This document shows positions 8,366 to 15,255 of a stretch of DNA of 16,462 nt, piece by piece (position 1 is the first letter of the stretch; every line of letters begins with the position of its first letter). The notes under the pieces are model-generated. The model saw only the letters and a program-made list of their open reading frames with translations. It searched no databases and had not been told where the DNA came from. A program made the position numbers and the translations under genes. Location: the NCBI GenBank assembly GCA_034437275.1, contig DAOTUD010000085.1, positions 1 through 16,462 of the forward strand, given 5' to 3'. Source of the stretch: TC-15 sp034437275 (lineage in GTDB: Bacteria; Chloroflexota; Anaerolineae; Aggregatilineales; Aggregatilineaceae).

Positions 8366-8716
8366 ATGAGCACAGACTTGATCAAAGCCCTGCAAGCAGA
8401 GGACCGGGGATTCCCGGAAATTCAACCCGGCGACCAGGTGCGGGTCCATGTGCGCATCGTGGAAGGTAACCGCGAGCGCGTGCAGGTCTTCTCCGGCACC
8501 GTGATCCGGATGCGTGGCGGCAAGAGCAACGACGCGACCTTCACCGTGCGCCGCATCGCCAGCCACGGCATCGGCGTCGAGCGGATCTTCCTGCTGCGCA
8601 GCCCGCGCGTGGAGAAGGTCGAGATCGTGCGCCGCGCCAAAGTGCGCCGCGCGCAGCTCTACTACATGCGCGAGCGTCGTGGCAAGTCCGCCCGCCTGAA
8701 GGAACGCCGCGTCTAA
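8366..8716 (+). CDS. rplS: 50S ribosomal protein L19
   Basis: Full-length L19 (116 aa), a large-subunit protein at the 30S-50S interface. The family signature is clear: FPEIQPGDQVRVHVRIVEGN, RERVQVFSG, GIGVERIFLLRSPRVEKVE and KVRRAQLYYMRERRGKSARLKE. The ATG follows AAGGA by 10 nt. The usual rpsP-rimM-trmD-rplS neighbours are absent, so the gene is a single transcription unit with its own promoter, leader and terminator. It is divergent from rpmJ. Nothing in the protein looks altered. Confidence 0.97.
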   Translation: MSTDLIKALQAEDRGFPEIQPGDQVRVHVRIVEGNRERVQVFSGTVIRMRGGKSNDATFTVRRIASHGIGVERIFLLRSPRVEKVEIVRRAKVRRAQLYYMRERRGKSARLKERRV

Positions 8717-8744
8717 GCCCCCCTGGCACGCCACACCATCCACC

Positions 8745-8768
8745 AGCCTACCGATCAGGTAGGCTTTT
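8745..8768 (+). terminator. Intrinsic terminator of rplS
   Basis: AGCCTACC (8745-8752), a 5-nt loop, then GGTAGGCT (8758-8765) running into TTTT. It is a perfect 8-bp stem about 30 bp after the rplS stop. Confidence 0.88.
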
Positions 8769-8829
8769 GTGGTTTGGGCAAAATTGTTTTGTTCCCATTT
8801 GGAACTCCCACAGCAAGTACAACGTATAC

Positions 8830-8835
8830 TATAAT
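8830..8835 (+). promoter_or_regulatory. -10 box of the secreted-protein gene
   Basis: A perfect TATAAT lies 38 bp before the ATG at 8874, and a perfect Shine-Dalgarno site AGGAGGT (8860-8866) stands between them. No good -35 hexamer is found at 16-18 bp, so activation by another factor is possible. Confidence 0.55.
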
Positions 8836-8873
8836 GAAAGATACGACACGGTATTAATCAGGAGGTATTTGGC

Positions 8874-10334
8874 ATGAAGGCTGTATTGCGTTTGTTGTTG
8901 ATTGTGTCGCTGGTAGTGATTCCCACCGCGTCGGCGCTGGCTCAGGACGGCGGTGACGACGACTTTTTCTGCGGCGAGCTGAACGAGGCCGACTGCGCGC
9001 TGCTGCTGGATTCGATGACTGCTTTCGAGGGTGTGTATACCTTCGAGATGCCGGCCTGGATGATCGACGCCCAACTACGCGCCGACGATCAGGCGCTCGC
9101 GTTTGCGACCAACGGCTCCGGGGCGGTGATCTTGCCCCAGGAACTGATCGCCACACTGAGCGATTTACCCCTTTCCCCGGACCAGCCGCTCGCCATCGAG
9201 CCGCTGCTGGCGCTGCTGGACCAGATCGACGCGGCGTTTATCGAGCGCGCCCTGAACGACGCCGCGCTCGACTTTGCCATCGAGCAGGCCCGCCTGCAAA
9301 CCCCGGAAGACCAGATCGCCGGGCAGCTCGAAGTGGTGTTCAAAGACTTTGGGCTGTACCTGAACATGGCCGCGCCGAACGGGGCTGAGGCCTGGTTCGG
9401 GGACCAGATCGAAATCTCACCGGCGGATTGGGCCATGCTGGACGCGGGACTGGCCCAGATGCGCGCCGAACTGGACATGATGGACTTCGACGCGCTGCTG
9501 GAAGATATGCCGGACCTCCAGCCGTACATGGACCGCGCCCAGGCGCTCTACGAACGCCACATGTCCCTCACCCGTGCCGCCGACCAGACGCTGCACGGGC
9601 AGGACATGGCGGTCTTCGTCGCCGGGTTCGACCTCATCGGCCTGATGACCGACCCCGACACCGCCGCGCTGCTGACCGAAATACTGCAAGACCCGATCCT
9701 CCTCGCCGAAGCGCCTGAACTCCAGGAGCTTGACCCCAAGCAGGTGCAGTTCGTGCTGATGACGGCCAGTCTGCTGATCCAGGGGACGGAAATCAGCAGC
9801 GAGCAGTGGGTCGGCCTGGATGACGGCTACATCCACAAGTTCACGCTCTCCGCCGATGCGCTGCTGGACCGGGGGCTGTTTGGCGGGGATGCCGATGTCG
9901 AGCAGATCACGCTCGTGGTCGATTTCGCGGTCGAGATGGACCGCTTCAACGACGTTGGGGCGGATGCGTTCCCGGTGCCGGCGGACTACTACCCGCTGGA
10001 GATGGTTGAGGACTTCCTGCTCGGCGATGCCAGCAACATCAAGGGCGACCTGCGCGTCGGCAGCCCGGTGATGGGCGAGGTCAGCGGCGACATGAGCACG
10101 GCGGACGTCTACAGCTTGATGCTGCGCCCCGGCGACGCCATCACGCTCGAAGTTAACGCCGACGACAGCGTCTATCTCTCGCTCTATGGCCCGGATGGCT
10201 TCATGATCGACGGGTACGATACCTACTTCGACAACTCCATCGCCTACACGGCAGAGGCCGACGGGATGCATCTGGTCATGGTCGAGGCGGACTGGTACAC
10301 GCGCTACGAGCTGGCCGTTTACGCGCAGGACTAG
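8874..10334 (+). CDS. Secreted protein of unknown function with a PPC-like C-terminal domain
   Basis: 486 aa with a clear Sec signal peptide: Lys2 and Arg6, a hydrophobic stretch at 5-22 and an ALA-Q cleavage site after residue 23. The mature protein is acidic. It starts with an Asp-rich stretch and a Cys pair (33 and 41, in FCGELNEADCALL) that could form a disulfide. The middle (about 50-390) is not recognised; it is rich in Leu, Asp and Pro. The last 90 residues (GSPVMGEVSGDMSTADVYSL, then LRPGDAITLEV and the Tyr-rich end YELAVYAQD) look like a bacterial pre-peptidase C-terminal (PPC) beta-sandwich, common in exported proteins. AGGAGGT 7 nt before the ATG fixes the start. It is monocistronic, between the rplS terminator and a convergent gap. 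No enzyme motif is seen. The export call is firm, PPC is moderate and the function is unknown. Confidence 0.85.
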   Translation: MKAVLRLLLIVSLVVIPTASALAQDGGDDDFFCGELNEADCALLLDSMTAFEGVYTFEMPAWMIDAQLRADDQALAFATNGSGAVILPQELIATLSDLPLSPDQPLAIEPLLALLDQIDAAFIERALNDAALDFAIEQARLQTPEDQIAGQLEVVFKDFGLYLNMAAPNGAEAWFGDQIEISPADWAMLDAGLAQMRAELDMMDFDALLEDMPDLQPYMDRAQALYERHMSLTRAADQTLHGQDMAVFVAGFDLIGLMTDPDTAALLTEILQDPILLAEAPELQELDPKQVQFVLMTASLLIQGTEISSEQWVGLDDGYIHKFTLSADALLDRGLFGGDADVEQITLVVDFAVEMDRFNDVGADAFPVPADYYPLEMVEDFLLGDASNIKGDLRVGSPVMGEVSGDMSTADVYSLMLRPGDAITLEVNADDSVYLSLYGPDGFMIDGYDTYFDNSIAYTAEADGMHLVMVEADWYTRYELAVYAQD

Positions 10335-10356
10335 CACATTACACGACGCTGGACGA

Positions 10357-10394
10357 TGCAGGCGCGGGGAGTGAGCGTTCTCTCCGCGCCTGCA
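10357..10394 (+). terminator. Strong 15-bp hairpin after the secreted-protein gene
   Basis: Bases 10357-10371 pair with 10380-10394: eleven perfect base pairs, one G/T wobble and three more pairs, around an 8-nt loop. It starts 22 bp after the stop codon. No T-tract follows, so it may be a processed or Rho-assisted 3' end rather than a classic terminator. Confidence 0.55.
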
Positions 10395-10443
10395 ACATGA
10401 TCATCGGCACCTTCGCGCGCGCCGAATAGCGACTCTCGCCAAA

Positions 10444-10525
10444 GCCCCTCACCCAGGCGCGCTGCGCCTACCTCTCCCACTGCGTGGGAGAGGCACTCCG
10501 TCCAGAGGACGGAGGGGTGAGGGGC
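10444..10525. repeat. Cloverleaf-forming palindromic repeat
   Basis: An 11-bp perfect outer stem (10444-10454 with 10515-10525; GCCCCTCACCC/GGGTGAGGGGC) encloses three perfect hairpins, each with a 3-nt loop. They are 10455-10469 (6 bp), 10471-10493 (10 bp) and 10496-10514 (8 bp). Only three bases inside the outer stem, outside the loops, are left unpaired (10470, 10494, 10495). It lies between convergent genes, 19 bp after the mvaA stop. It encodes nothing and shares its outer arm with the repeats at 14510 and 15803. Confidence 0.88.
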
Positions 10526-10544
10526 GGCACCACCGCGCCGCGGC

Positions 10545-11849
10545 TCAGCGCCCATTGCGCAGCGTGCGCAGCAGTTCCTCGGCACGCCGGGTGCTGATGT
10601 CCCCTTCGGCGACCAGGCGCTGCGCGATCATCGCCACTTCCTTGTCCGACGCCCCCGCCGCGAGCGCGATCTGCCGCGCGTGCAGCCGCATGTGACCGCG
10701 CTGGATGCCCTCGGTCGCCAGCGCGCGGATCGCGGCCAGGTTTTGCGCCAGCCCGACCGCCGCCATCACCTGGGCCAGCTCGCTGGCCGACTCCACGCCC
10801 AGGATTTTGAGCGCGACCTGGGCCGCCGGATGCACGCGCGTCGCGCCGCCGACCGTGCCCACCGCCAGCGGCAGCTCGATCGCGCCGTGCAGGTCGCCCG
10901 CGTCGTCCTGCCACCATTCCGTGAGCGAGGAATACATGCCATCATGCGCGGCCCAGGCGTGTGCCCCGGCTTCCAGCGCGCGCCAGTCGTTGCCGGTCGC
11001 CAGCGCCACCGCGTCGATACCGTTCATCACGCCCTTATTGTGCGTCGCCGCCCGGTAAGGATCGACCTCCGCGAAGACCGCCGCCTCGACAATCGCCGCC
11101 ACCGCCGCGTCGCCCGGCAGGTTGCCGCTGGTCAGCGCATCCGCCGGGATGCGGCAGCGCGCGGAGGCTTTGCGCCGGTCGGCCAGGTTGCTGAGGATGC
11201 GCAGATTCACGCGCCCGCCGGTCAGGTCCTCGATCATGGGGGCCAGCCGTTCGCAGGTGGTGTTGATCGCGTTGGCCCCCATCGCATCCCGCACGTCAAA
11301 CAGCAGGTGCACGACCAGCATCGGGCCGATGGGCGTCTCCGTGAAGGGGCGCAGCTCGATATCGCGCGCGCCGCCGCCCAACTCGACCAGCACCCGGTCG
11401 CAGCAGTCCGCCTCCGCCAGCAGATCGTCGCGGGCGGCCTGTACCTGCTCGGCAGCGGCGTGCACGTCGTCCAGGTCCAACACCTGAATCTGCCCGATCA
11501 TCACCGGGTCGTCGGTGGTGGCGGCGAAACCGCCGCCCTCGCGCGCCAGCCGCGCCGCATAGCTCACGCCGGCCACGATGCTCGGCTCCTCGACCACCAT
11601 CGGAATCAAATAGTCTTGATCGTTCACCAGGAAATTAGTCGCAATGCCCAACGGCAGCGCATACACGCCGATCACGTTTTCGATCATGTGGTTGGCCTGG
11701 GTCGGCGTCAGCCCGGACAGCCCGAGCAGGATCGCCTGTTCGGTGCGGTCCAGCCCGGCCCACTGCGCCACCATTGCCGCGCGTTCGGTCAGGGAACGTT
11801 TGTAAAAGCCCGGCAGTCGTGCTGAGCGCCGGTTCGGTTTATCTGGCAT
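10545..11849 (-). CDS. mvaA: Hydroxymethylglutaryl-CoA reductase, class II
   Basis: 434 aa, the size of class II (bacterial) HMG-CoA reductases, which interconvert HMG-CoA and mevalonate with NAD(P)H. It opens with the family motif RLPGFYK. Other hallmarks are ENVIGV (57-62), EEPSIV (87-92), DAMGANAINTTCE (188-200), NKGVMNGIDAV (271-281), ATGND (284-288) and GHMRLH (385-390). The catalytic set of the Pseudomonas mevalonii enzyme (E83, K267, D283, H381) maps with a constant shift of five to E88, K272, D288 and H386, so the enzyme should be active. Cofactor choice is open. AAGGA lies 11 nt before the ATG. It is the last gene of a minus-strand run, 105 bp after the C26 hydrolase gene, and may also have its own promoter. 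No other mevalonate-pathway gene is in view, so a biosynthetic or catabolic direction cannot be decided. Confidence 0.95.
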   Translation of the reverse strand: MPDKPNRRSARLPGFYKRSLTERAAMVAQWAGLDRTEQAILLGLSGLTPTQANHMIENVIGVYALPLGIATNFLVNDQDYLIPMVVEEPSIVAGVSYAARLAREGGGFAATTDDPVMIGQIQVLDLDDVHAAAEQVQAARDDLLAEADCCDRVLVELGGGARDIELRPFTETPIGPMLVVHLLFDVRDAMGANAINTTCERLAPMIEDLTGGRVNLRILSNLADRRKASARCRIPADALTSGNLPGDAAVAAIVEAAVFAEVDPYRAATHNKGVMNGIDAVALATGNDWRALEAGAHAWAAHDGMYSSLTEWWQDDAGDLHGAIELPLAVGTVGGATRVHPAAQVALKILGVESASELAQVMAAVGLAQNLAAIRALATEGIQRGHMRLHARQIALAAGASDKEVAMIAQRLVAEGDISTRRAEELLRTLRNGR

Positions 11850-11885
11850 GGTCCGTCGTTCCTTTCAGTTGCCTGCTCTACCATC

Positions 11886-11894
11886 ATGATAACA
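11886..11894 (-). promoter_or_regulatory. Possible extended -10 promoter for mvaA
   Basis: The minus strand reads TGT followed by TATCAT, 37 bp before the start codon, in the 105-bp gap after the C26 hydrolase gene. A -35 box is poor. It would let mvaA be transcribed apart from the upstream genes. Confidence 0.35.
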
Positions 11895-11954
11895 GACAAC
11901 CGCTGCCAAAAGCTATCGGCGGGGATGGTGATGCAGGGCACCAGCGCCACCCCT

Positions 11955-12662
11955 TCACGCCCACCAGACGCGCTCCAGCAGGCCGCGCACCAGCAAGCGG
12001 TCGTAGGGGGCGGAGGGCGTGGGGCGTTCCGGGTGCCACTGCACGCCCAGCACCGGGCGCGTGCGGTGCAGCACACCCTCGATGACCCCGTCGCGCTCGC
12101 TCACCGCGAACACGTCCAGGCCGGCGGCGAGCGTGTCCGGCGTGATGGCCTGGTGATGGTGGGTGTTGGTCGCCATGTGCGCGACGCCGAGCCGGTCCCG
12201 CACGCGCGGATCGGTCAGCGTGACGCGGTGCGTGAGCGCCGCGTCGCTGTGGTTCAGCGCCCCGTCGATCTGCGCGGGGATATCCTGCACCACCCCGCCG
12301 CCAAAATACACGTTGAGGAACTGAATCCCCCGGCAAATGCCCAACACCGGCCAGTCCCGCTCCAGCGCCAGCGCCAGCAGCGCGGCCTCGGTGTCGTCGC
12401 GGCGCGGGGCGATGTGATCGGTGGCCGGGTGGGGAGCCTGCCCGTAGCGCGCCGGTTCGATGTCGCCGCCGCCGGTCAGGATCAGCATCTCGACGCCCAG
12501 CGCGGTCGCGTAGGCGCGCGGATCGGCGATCACGTTCGGGACGAGCACCGGCGTCAGGCCGAACTGCTCCACGAACGGGATGTACGGATGCCGCAGGAAA
12601 TCGTGCGGAATCTTGCGCGTGCTGGTGGCGCTGAGCGTGATCGCGGCGCGCATGGCGCTCAC
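11955..12662 (-). CDS. Class I glutamine amidotransferase-like hydrolase, peptidase C26 family
   Basis: 235 aa in the gamma-glutamyl-hydrolase branch related to gamma-glutamyl-GABA hydrolase (PuuD). These enzymes cleave gamma-glutamyl bonds in the cytoplasm. The fold markers are in order: LTGGGDIEPARYG (62-74), the nucleophile elbow GICRGIQFLNVYFGG with Cys110, the conserved INHS-like segment ALNHSD, NTHHHQAI (166-173) and VQWHPE with His210 and Glu212. The triad is complete, so it should be active. The GTG start at 12660-12662 overlaps the phosphatase stop by 4 nt (GTGA), suggesting translational coupling; an ATG three codons inside is the alternative. The substrate is unknown. No GABA or polyamine genes are nearby, so a PuuD role should not be assumed. 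Confidence 0.9.
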   Translation of the reverse strand: MSAMRAAITLSATSTRKIPHDFLRHPYIPFVEQFGLTPVLVPNVIADPRAYATALGVEMLILTGGGDIEPARYGQAPHPATDHIAPRRDDTEAALLALALERDWPVLGICRGIQFLNVYFGGGVVQDIPAQIDGALNHSDAALTHRVTLTDPRVRDRLGVAHMATNTHHHQAITPDTLAAGLDVFAVSERDGVIEGVLHRTRPVLGVQWHPERPTPSAPYDRLLVRGLLERVWWA

Positions 12663-13246
12663 TTGCCGGCGGCGTCGGCCACTGCCGGCAGCGCGTGTTT
12701 TTCCTCGAACGCGCGCAGCCGGGCCAACTGCGGCGGCGTGATCAGGATGAAGGGGCGGGTTTTGCGGATCAGGGCCAGCGCTTCGTCGAGCGTCATACCC
12801 TGGCTGATGAAATACGCGGCGGCCATCGTCGGGGCGCGCCCAACGCCGCCCGCGCAGTGGATGTACACCTGCTCGCCCGCGTCGATCATCTGCTGCATGA
12901 AGGCGACGCCTTCTTCCAGGTGCGCGATGGTCGGCGCGGCATCGTCCACCGTCGGCAGGTGGCAGTAATTTGCCAGCGCCAGCCCGTGCGCGGCGTCGTC
13001 AAATTCGATGCGCAGATTCACCCCGGCGCGGATGCCCAGCTTTTCGAGCGCGCGCTTCCCGCGCTGGCCGTACTGCGGCCCGACGTGCACCTCCGGCGTG
13101 ATGGTGCTGAAGCGCATCAGCGGGACGCCGGTCAGCTTGGGCAGCCCGCGCCCATAGACCCAGACCAGCGTCGTACGCAGGCCGTGCGTGCGCAGCCGCT
13201 GCCAGACGATACGAAGACCCTTGCGAAGATAGGTTAACAGTTTCAC
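12659..13246 (-). CDS. Dual-specificity-type protein or lipid phosphatase
   Basis: 195 aa. The phosphatase loop IHCAGGVGRAPT fits the CX5R signature, with Cys131 as nucleophile and Arg137 binding phosphate. Asp101 or Asp102 in PTVDDAAP is the likely general acid, about 30 residues upstream as in DUSP enzymes. The loop form GxGRAP resembles plant SEX4/LSF and other atypical phosphatases, so sugar, phospholipid or protein phosphate could all be the target. The first 40 residues are basic with aromatic and Leu positions and could lie on a membrane; this is not part of the catalytic core. The start is GTG at 13244-13246, with AGGAG 12 nt upstream. It lies 34 bp after the membrane-protein gene and overlaps the C26 gene by 4 nt, so it is clearly in an operon with both. 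Confidence 0.88.
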   Translation of the reverse strand: MKLLTYLRKGLRIVWQRLRTHGLRTTLVWVYGRGLPKLTGVPLMRFSTITPEVHVGPQYGQRGKRALEKLGIRAGVNLRIEFDDAAHGLALANYCHLPTVDDAAPTIAHLEEGVAFMQQMIDAGEQVYIHCAGGVGRAPTMAAAYFISQGMTLDEALALIRKTRPFILITPPQLARLRAFEEKHALPAVADAAGK

Positions 13247-13280
13247 GGCTATCTGTTGCTCCTGTGTGCGTTGCGGTGCG

Positions 13281-14315
13281 TCAATCGGTCGATTCAGGTC
13301 CCGCCAGGACCGGGTTGGTGGGGTGCGACGTGTTGAGCGTGCGCTGCAAAAAGACCAGCCCGCCCACCAGCGCGTGACCCCATGTCAGGCCGCGCATGAT
13401 GATCGCGATCACCCCGGCTTCGGCGCTGCCCACGTTCGCCAGCCCCAGGAAGAACACGTACGCCGATTCCTTGACCCCCAGCGACGCAATCGAGATCGGG
13501 ATCAGCTCGGCGACGGTCGCCAGCGCGAGCATCGGCACGAACGCGGCCAGCGGGATCGGGTCGGTAACGGCGACAAGCACGAGATAGGTCGCGCCCATCG
13601 TCAGCGCGTTGGCCATGATCGACAGGACCAGCATCTGGCCCAGCACCAGCGGGCGGCCCAGGTGCCCGGACAGCGCGCGCTGCAAATGGCGCACCTTCTC
13701 CGCCAGCGACCCCAACCGGACGCGCGTCATCAGGCGCAGGATCGGCGCAATAAACCAGCCCTGGCGCAGCACGATGATGCCCGTCACGCCGCCGATAAAC
13801 AGCGCATGCACAACCCACTGGAAGCCCAGCGGCACGGACCCGGCGTCCAGGAACAGCGTAAACAGGCTGCCCGCGCCGACCACCGCCACCAGGCCCATGC
13901 CGCGCTCGATCAATACCGACGAGGTCGCGTCGGCCACGCGCCCGGTTTTGGTCGCGGTATCCACCGCGCGTACTGCATCCCCCCCGACAGACGTGGGCAG
14001 CACGGTGCTGAAGAACGACGCGACAAAGTACGATCCCAGCAGGCGATTGAACGGAATAGCCATGTGGCTCTGGCGCACCAGCAGGCTCCAGCGGCACGCT
14101 TTGATGCTGGTGCTGACTACCGTCAGCAGCCACGCCAGCGGAATCAGCCACCAGTTGACGTCGTAGAGTTTGTCCCGGTCCTGCCAGACCAGCGACACCA
14201 CGAAGGCCATCAGCCCGACAGCGATCACAATCCGCAGCCACAGCAACATGCCGGAACGGTGCGCGCTGAGCCAACGACGTAAGGGTTTGTCTTGCGTGTG
14301 TTTTGTATCGGTCAT
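13281..14315 (-). CDS. UPF0104 / LPG-synthase transmembrane-region-like membrane protein
   Basis: 344 aa integral membrane protein with about 7-8 hydrophobic segments, beginning at about 25-44 and 54-72. The family motifs are present: SYFVASFFSTVLPTSVGGDAVRAV (95-118), SVLIERGMGL (133-142) and IPISIASLGVKE (272-283). This matches the PF03706 flippase-like domain found in AglD, YbhN and the membrane half of MprF. The MprF aminoacyl-transfer domain is missing, so it should not make lysyl-phosphatidylglycerol itself; a role in moving or handling lipid-linked molecules is inference. It is the first gene of the minus-strand run and has a good promoter 37 bp upstream. The Shine-Dalgarno site is weak. 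The C-terminal 20 residues are polar and vary in this family. Confidence 0.9.
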   Translation of the reverse strand: MTDTKHTQDKPLRRWLSAHRSGMLLWLRIVIAVGLMAFVVSLVWQDRDKLYDVNWWLIPLAWLLTVVSTSIKACRWSLLVRQSHMAIPFNRLLGSYFVASFFSTVLPTSVGGDAVRAVDTATKTGRVADATSSVLIERGMGLVAVVGAGSLFTLFLDAGSVPLGFQWVVHALFIGGVTGIIVLRQGWFIAPILRLMTRVRLGSLAEKVRHLQRALSGHLGRPLVLGQMLVLSIMANALTMGATYLVLVAVTDPIPLAAFVPMLALATVAELIPISIASLGVKESAYVFFLGLANVGSAEAGVIAIIMRGLTWGHALVGGLVFLQRTLNTSHPTNPVLAGPESTD

Positions 14316-14351
14316 ACACCATGACTCATCTAAATAGGCGTCAGGCAGCGA

Positions 14352-14380
14352 ATTATAGCAGGCTGCCCGGTCTGCGCCAA
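14352..14380 (-). promoter_or_regulatory. Promoter of the UPF0104 gene and downstream genes
   Basis: On the minus strand TTGGCG (14375-14380), exactly 17 bp, then a perfect TATAAT (14352-14357) preceded by TGC. Transcription would start near 14345. An inverted repeat, GGCAGC (14344-14349) and GCTGCC (14362-14367), straddles the -10 box and could be an operator. Confidence 0.7.
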
Positions 14381-14509
14381 CGGTCCTTGACAGCGGCGCA
14401 AAGCGAAACGATGTAGCAACAGGTGCTGTATAGGAGTATATACGAACATCCTCACCAGAACGTTGTCGGTTCAGAGGCTATTTGAGAAGTTCTGTTTGTG
14501 CGCGTTTTG

Positions 14510-14624
14510 GCCCTCATCCCCAATCCTTCTCCCTCAGGAAGAAGGGAGTAAGTGCACCGTTAATTTTTGTCCCTGAGGGAGAGGGACCCGGCTCCGCCGA
14601 AAGGGTGAGGGCTGTTCAAACGGC
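14510..14624. repeat. Palindromic repeat, long form
   Basis: Outer arms 14510-14520 and 14602-14612 (GCCCTCATCCC with GGGTGAGGGC) enclose a hairpin at 14525-14545 (9 bp with one mismatch, loop TCA), a GTCCCT/AGGGAC stem at about 14569-14587, and a CGGC-TCC-GCCG hairpin at about 14590-14600. Its ends and its 3' flank TTCAAACGGC match the copy at 15803-15878. It carries 40 extra bases (14534-14573) at the CCC point. Outside it, GGCTATTTGA (14476-14485) mirrors TTCAAACGGCC (14615-14625), a possible longer terminal inverted repeat. Confidence 0.8.
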
Positions 14625-14694
14625 CTTCAGCAGCACGCCCCCCTTCTTGTGCAAATTTAACGCTGTCCGATTATTCTCTTACGCGGTGCTGAGG

Positions 14695-14723
14695 TTGTTC
14701 TTACAGAGATGTGGCATCATTAT
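14695..14723 (+). promoter_or_regulatory. Putative promoter of the Hsp20 gene
   Basis: TTGTTC (14695-14700), 17 bp, then CATTAT (14718-14723), 37 bp before the ATG. The match is fair. No CIRCE element (TTAGCACTC-N9-GAGTGCTAA) is present, so HrcA control is not supported. Confidence 0.45.
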
Positions 14724-14760
14724 CATCAGCTATCTACAAGTATCAAACAAGGAGTAACCA

Positions 14761-15204
14761 ATGGCTAACCTGACTCGTTGGAACCGTGATCCCTGGCGGA
14801 CCTTTGACGAACTGTTCGAAAACTGGGGCCGCACCCCGCGCTATTCGAGCGACGACACCGCGCGCCCGGTGCTGCGTCCCGCGATGGACGTGATCGAGAA
14901 CGACAACGGGCTGACCGTGCGCGTCGACCTGCCCGGCCTGGCGGCGGATGACGTCGACGTCGAGGTGGACGGCAACGTGCTGACCATCAGCGGCGAGATG
15001 GGCGATACGGTCGCGCAGGAAAGTGAGCACTATCACCACCGCGAACGCTGCAGCGGCGCGTTCAAGCGCAGCCTGCGCCTGGCGGACTTCATCGACACGG
15101 ACAACGTGGAAGCCACGTATCACAACGGCGTGCTGACTCTGTCGCTGCCCAAGCGGCCCGAGGCCCAGCCCAAGCGCATCGCGGTATCCACCAACGGCCA
15201 GTAA
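14761..15204 (+). CDS. Hsp20 / alpha-crystallin family small heat-shock protein
   Basis: 147 aa ATP-independent chaperone that holds unfolding proteins in the cytoplasm. The N-terminus WNRDPWRTFDELFENW is the typical amphipathic arm. The alpha-crystallin domain spans about 41-131, starting PAMDVIENDNGLTVRVDLPGL and ending with the hallmark GVLTLSLPK (123-131). The C-terminal tail has the I-x-V motif (Ile140-Ala-Val142) used in oligomer assembly. All expected parts are present. AAGGAG (14749-14754) lies 6 nt before the ATG. It is a single gene, with a fair promoter upstream and a strong terminator downstream. A MarR-family gene follows under its own promoter. Confidence 0.95.
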   Translation: MANLTRWNRDPWRTFDELFENWGRTPRYSSDDTARPVLRPAMDVIENDNGLTVRVDLPGLAADDVDVEVDGNVLTISGEMGDTVAQESEHYHHRERCSGAFKRSLRLADFIDTDNVEATYHNGVLTLSLPKRPEAQPKRIAVSTNGQ

Positions 15205-15226
15205 GCCGCCGCACGCAGATCATCCT

Positions 15227-15253
15227 GGGGCGCAGACTATGCGCCCCTTTTTT
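15227..15253 (+). terminator. Intrinsic terminator of the Hsp20 gene
   Basis: GGGGCGCA (15227-15234), loop GACTA, TGCGCCCC (15240-15247), then six T. A textbook perfect 8-bp terminator 22 bp after the stop codon. Confidence 0.95.
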
Positions 15254-15255
15254 GT

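Larger units (their letters stand above)
14316..14760. other. 445-bp divergent intergenic region
   Basis: It lies between the UPF0104 and Hsp20 genes. It holds the minus-strand promoter at 14352-14380, the palindromic repeat at 14510-14624, and the Hsp20 promoter at 14695-14723. The stretch 14385-14475 holds a perfect TTGACA (14387-14392) without a matching -10 box and an ATA-rich patch; I see no gene in it. A 91-codon open frame across the repeat has no Shine-Dalgarno site and is not believed. Confidence 0.7.

Noticed and set aside
9417..10337. 306-codon minus-strand open frame opposite the secreted-protein gene
   Set aside because: The plus strand has a signal peptide, perfect Shine-Dalgarno site and -10 box; the minus frame has none and a composition typical of a shadow.
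10680..11825. 381-codon plus-strand open frame opposite mvaA
   Set aside because: mvaA is beyond doubt from its catalytic motifs; the opposite frame has no family motif.
13294..14322. Alternative minus-strand frame across the UPF0104 gene
   Set aside because: It has no membrane segments and is Gly/Arg/Ala-rich; the accepted frame has conserved motifs and hydrophobic segments.
14387..14392. Perfect TTGACA on the plus strand
   Set aside because: No acceptable -10 box lies 16-18 bp downstream and no gene starts there.
14482..14757. 91-codon plus-strand open frame
   Set aside because: It crosses the palindromic repeat, has no Shine-Dalgarno site and runs over the Hsp20 promoter.
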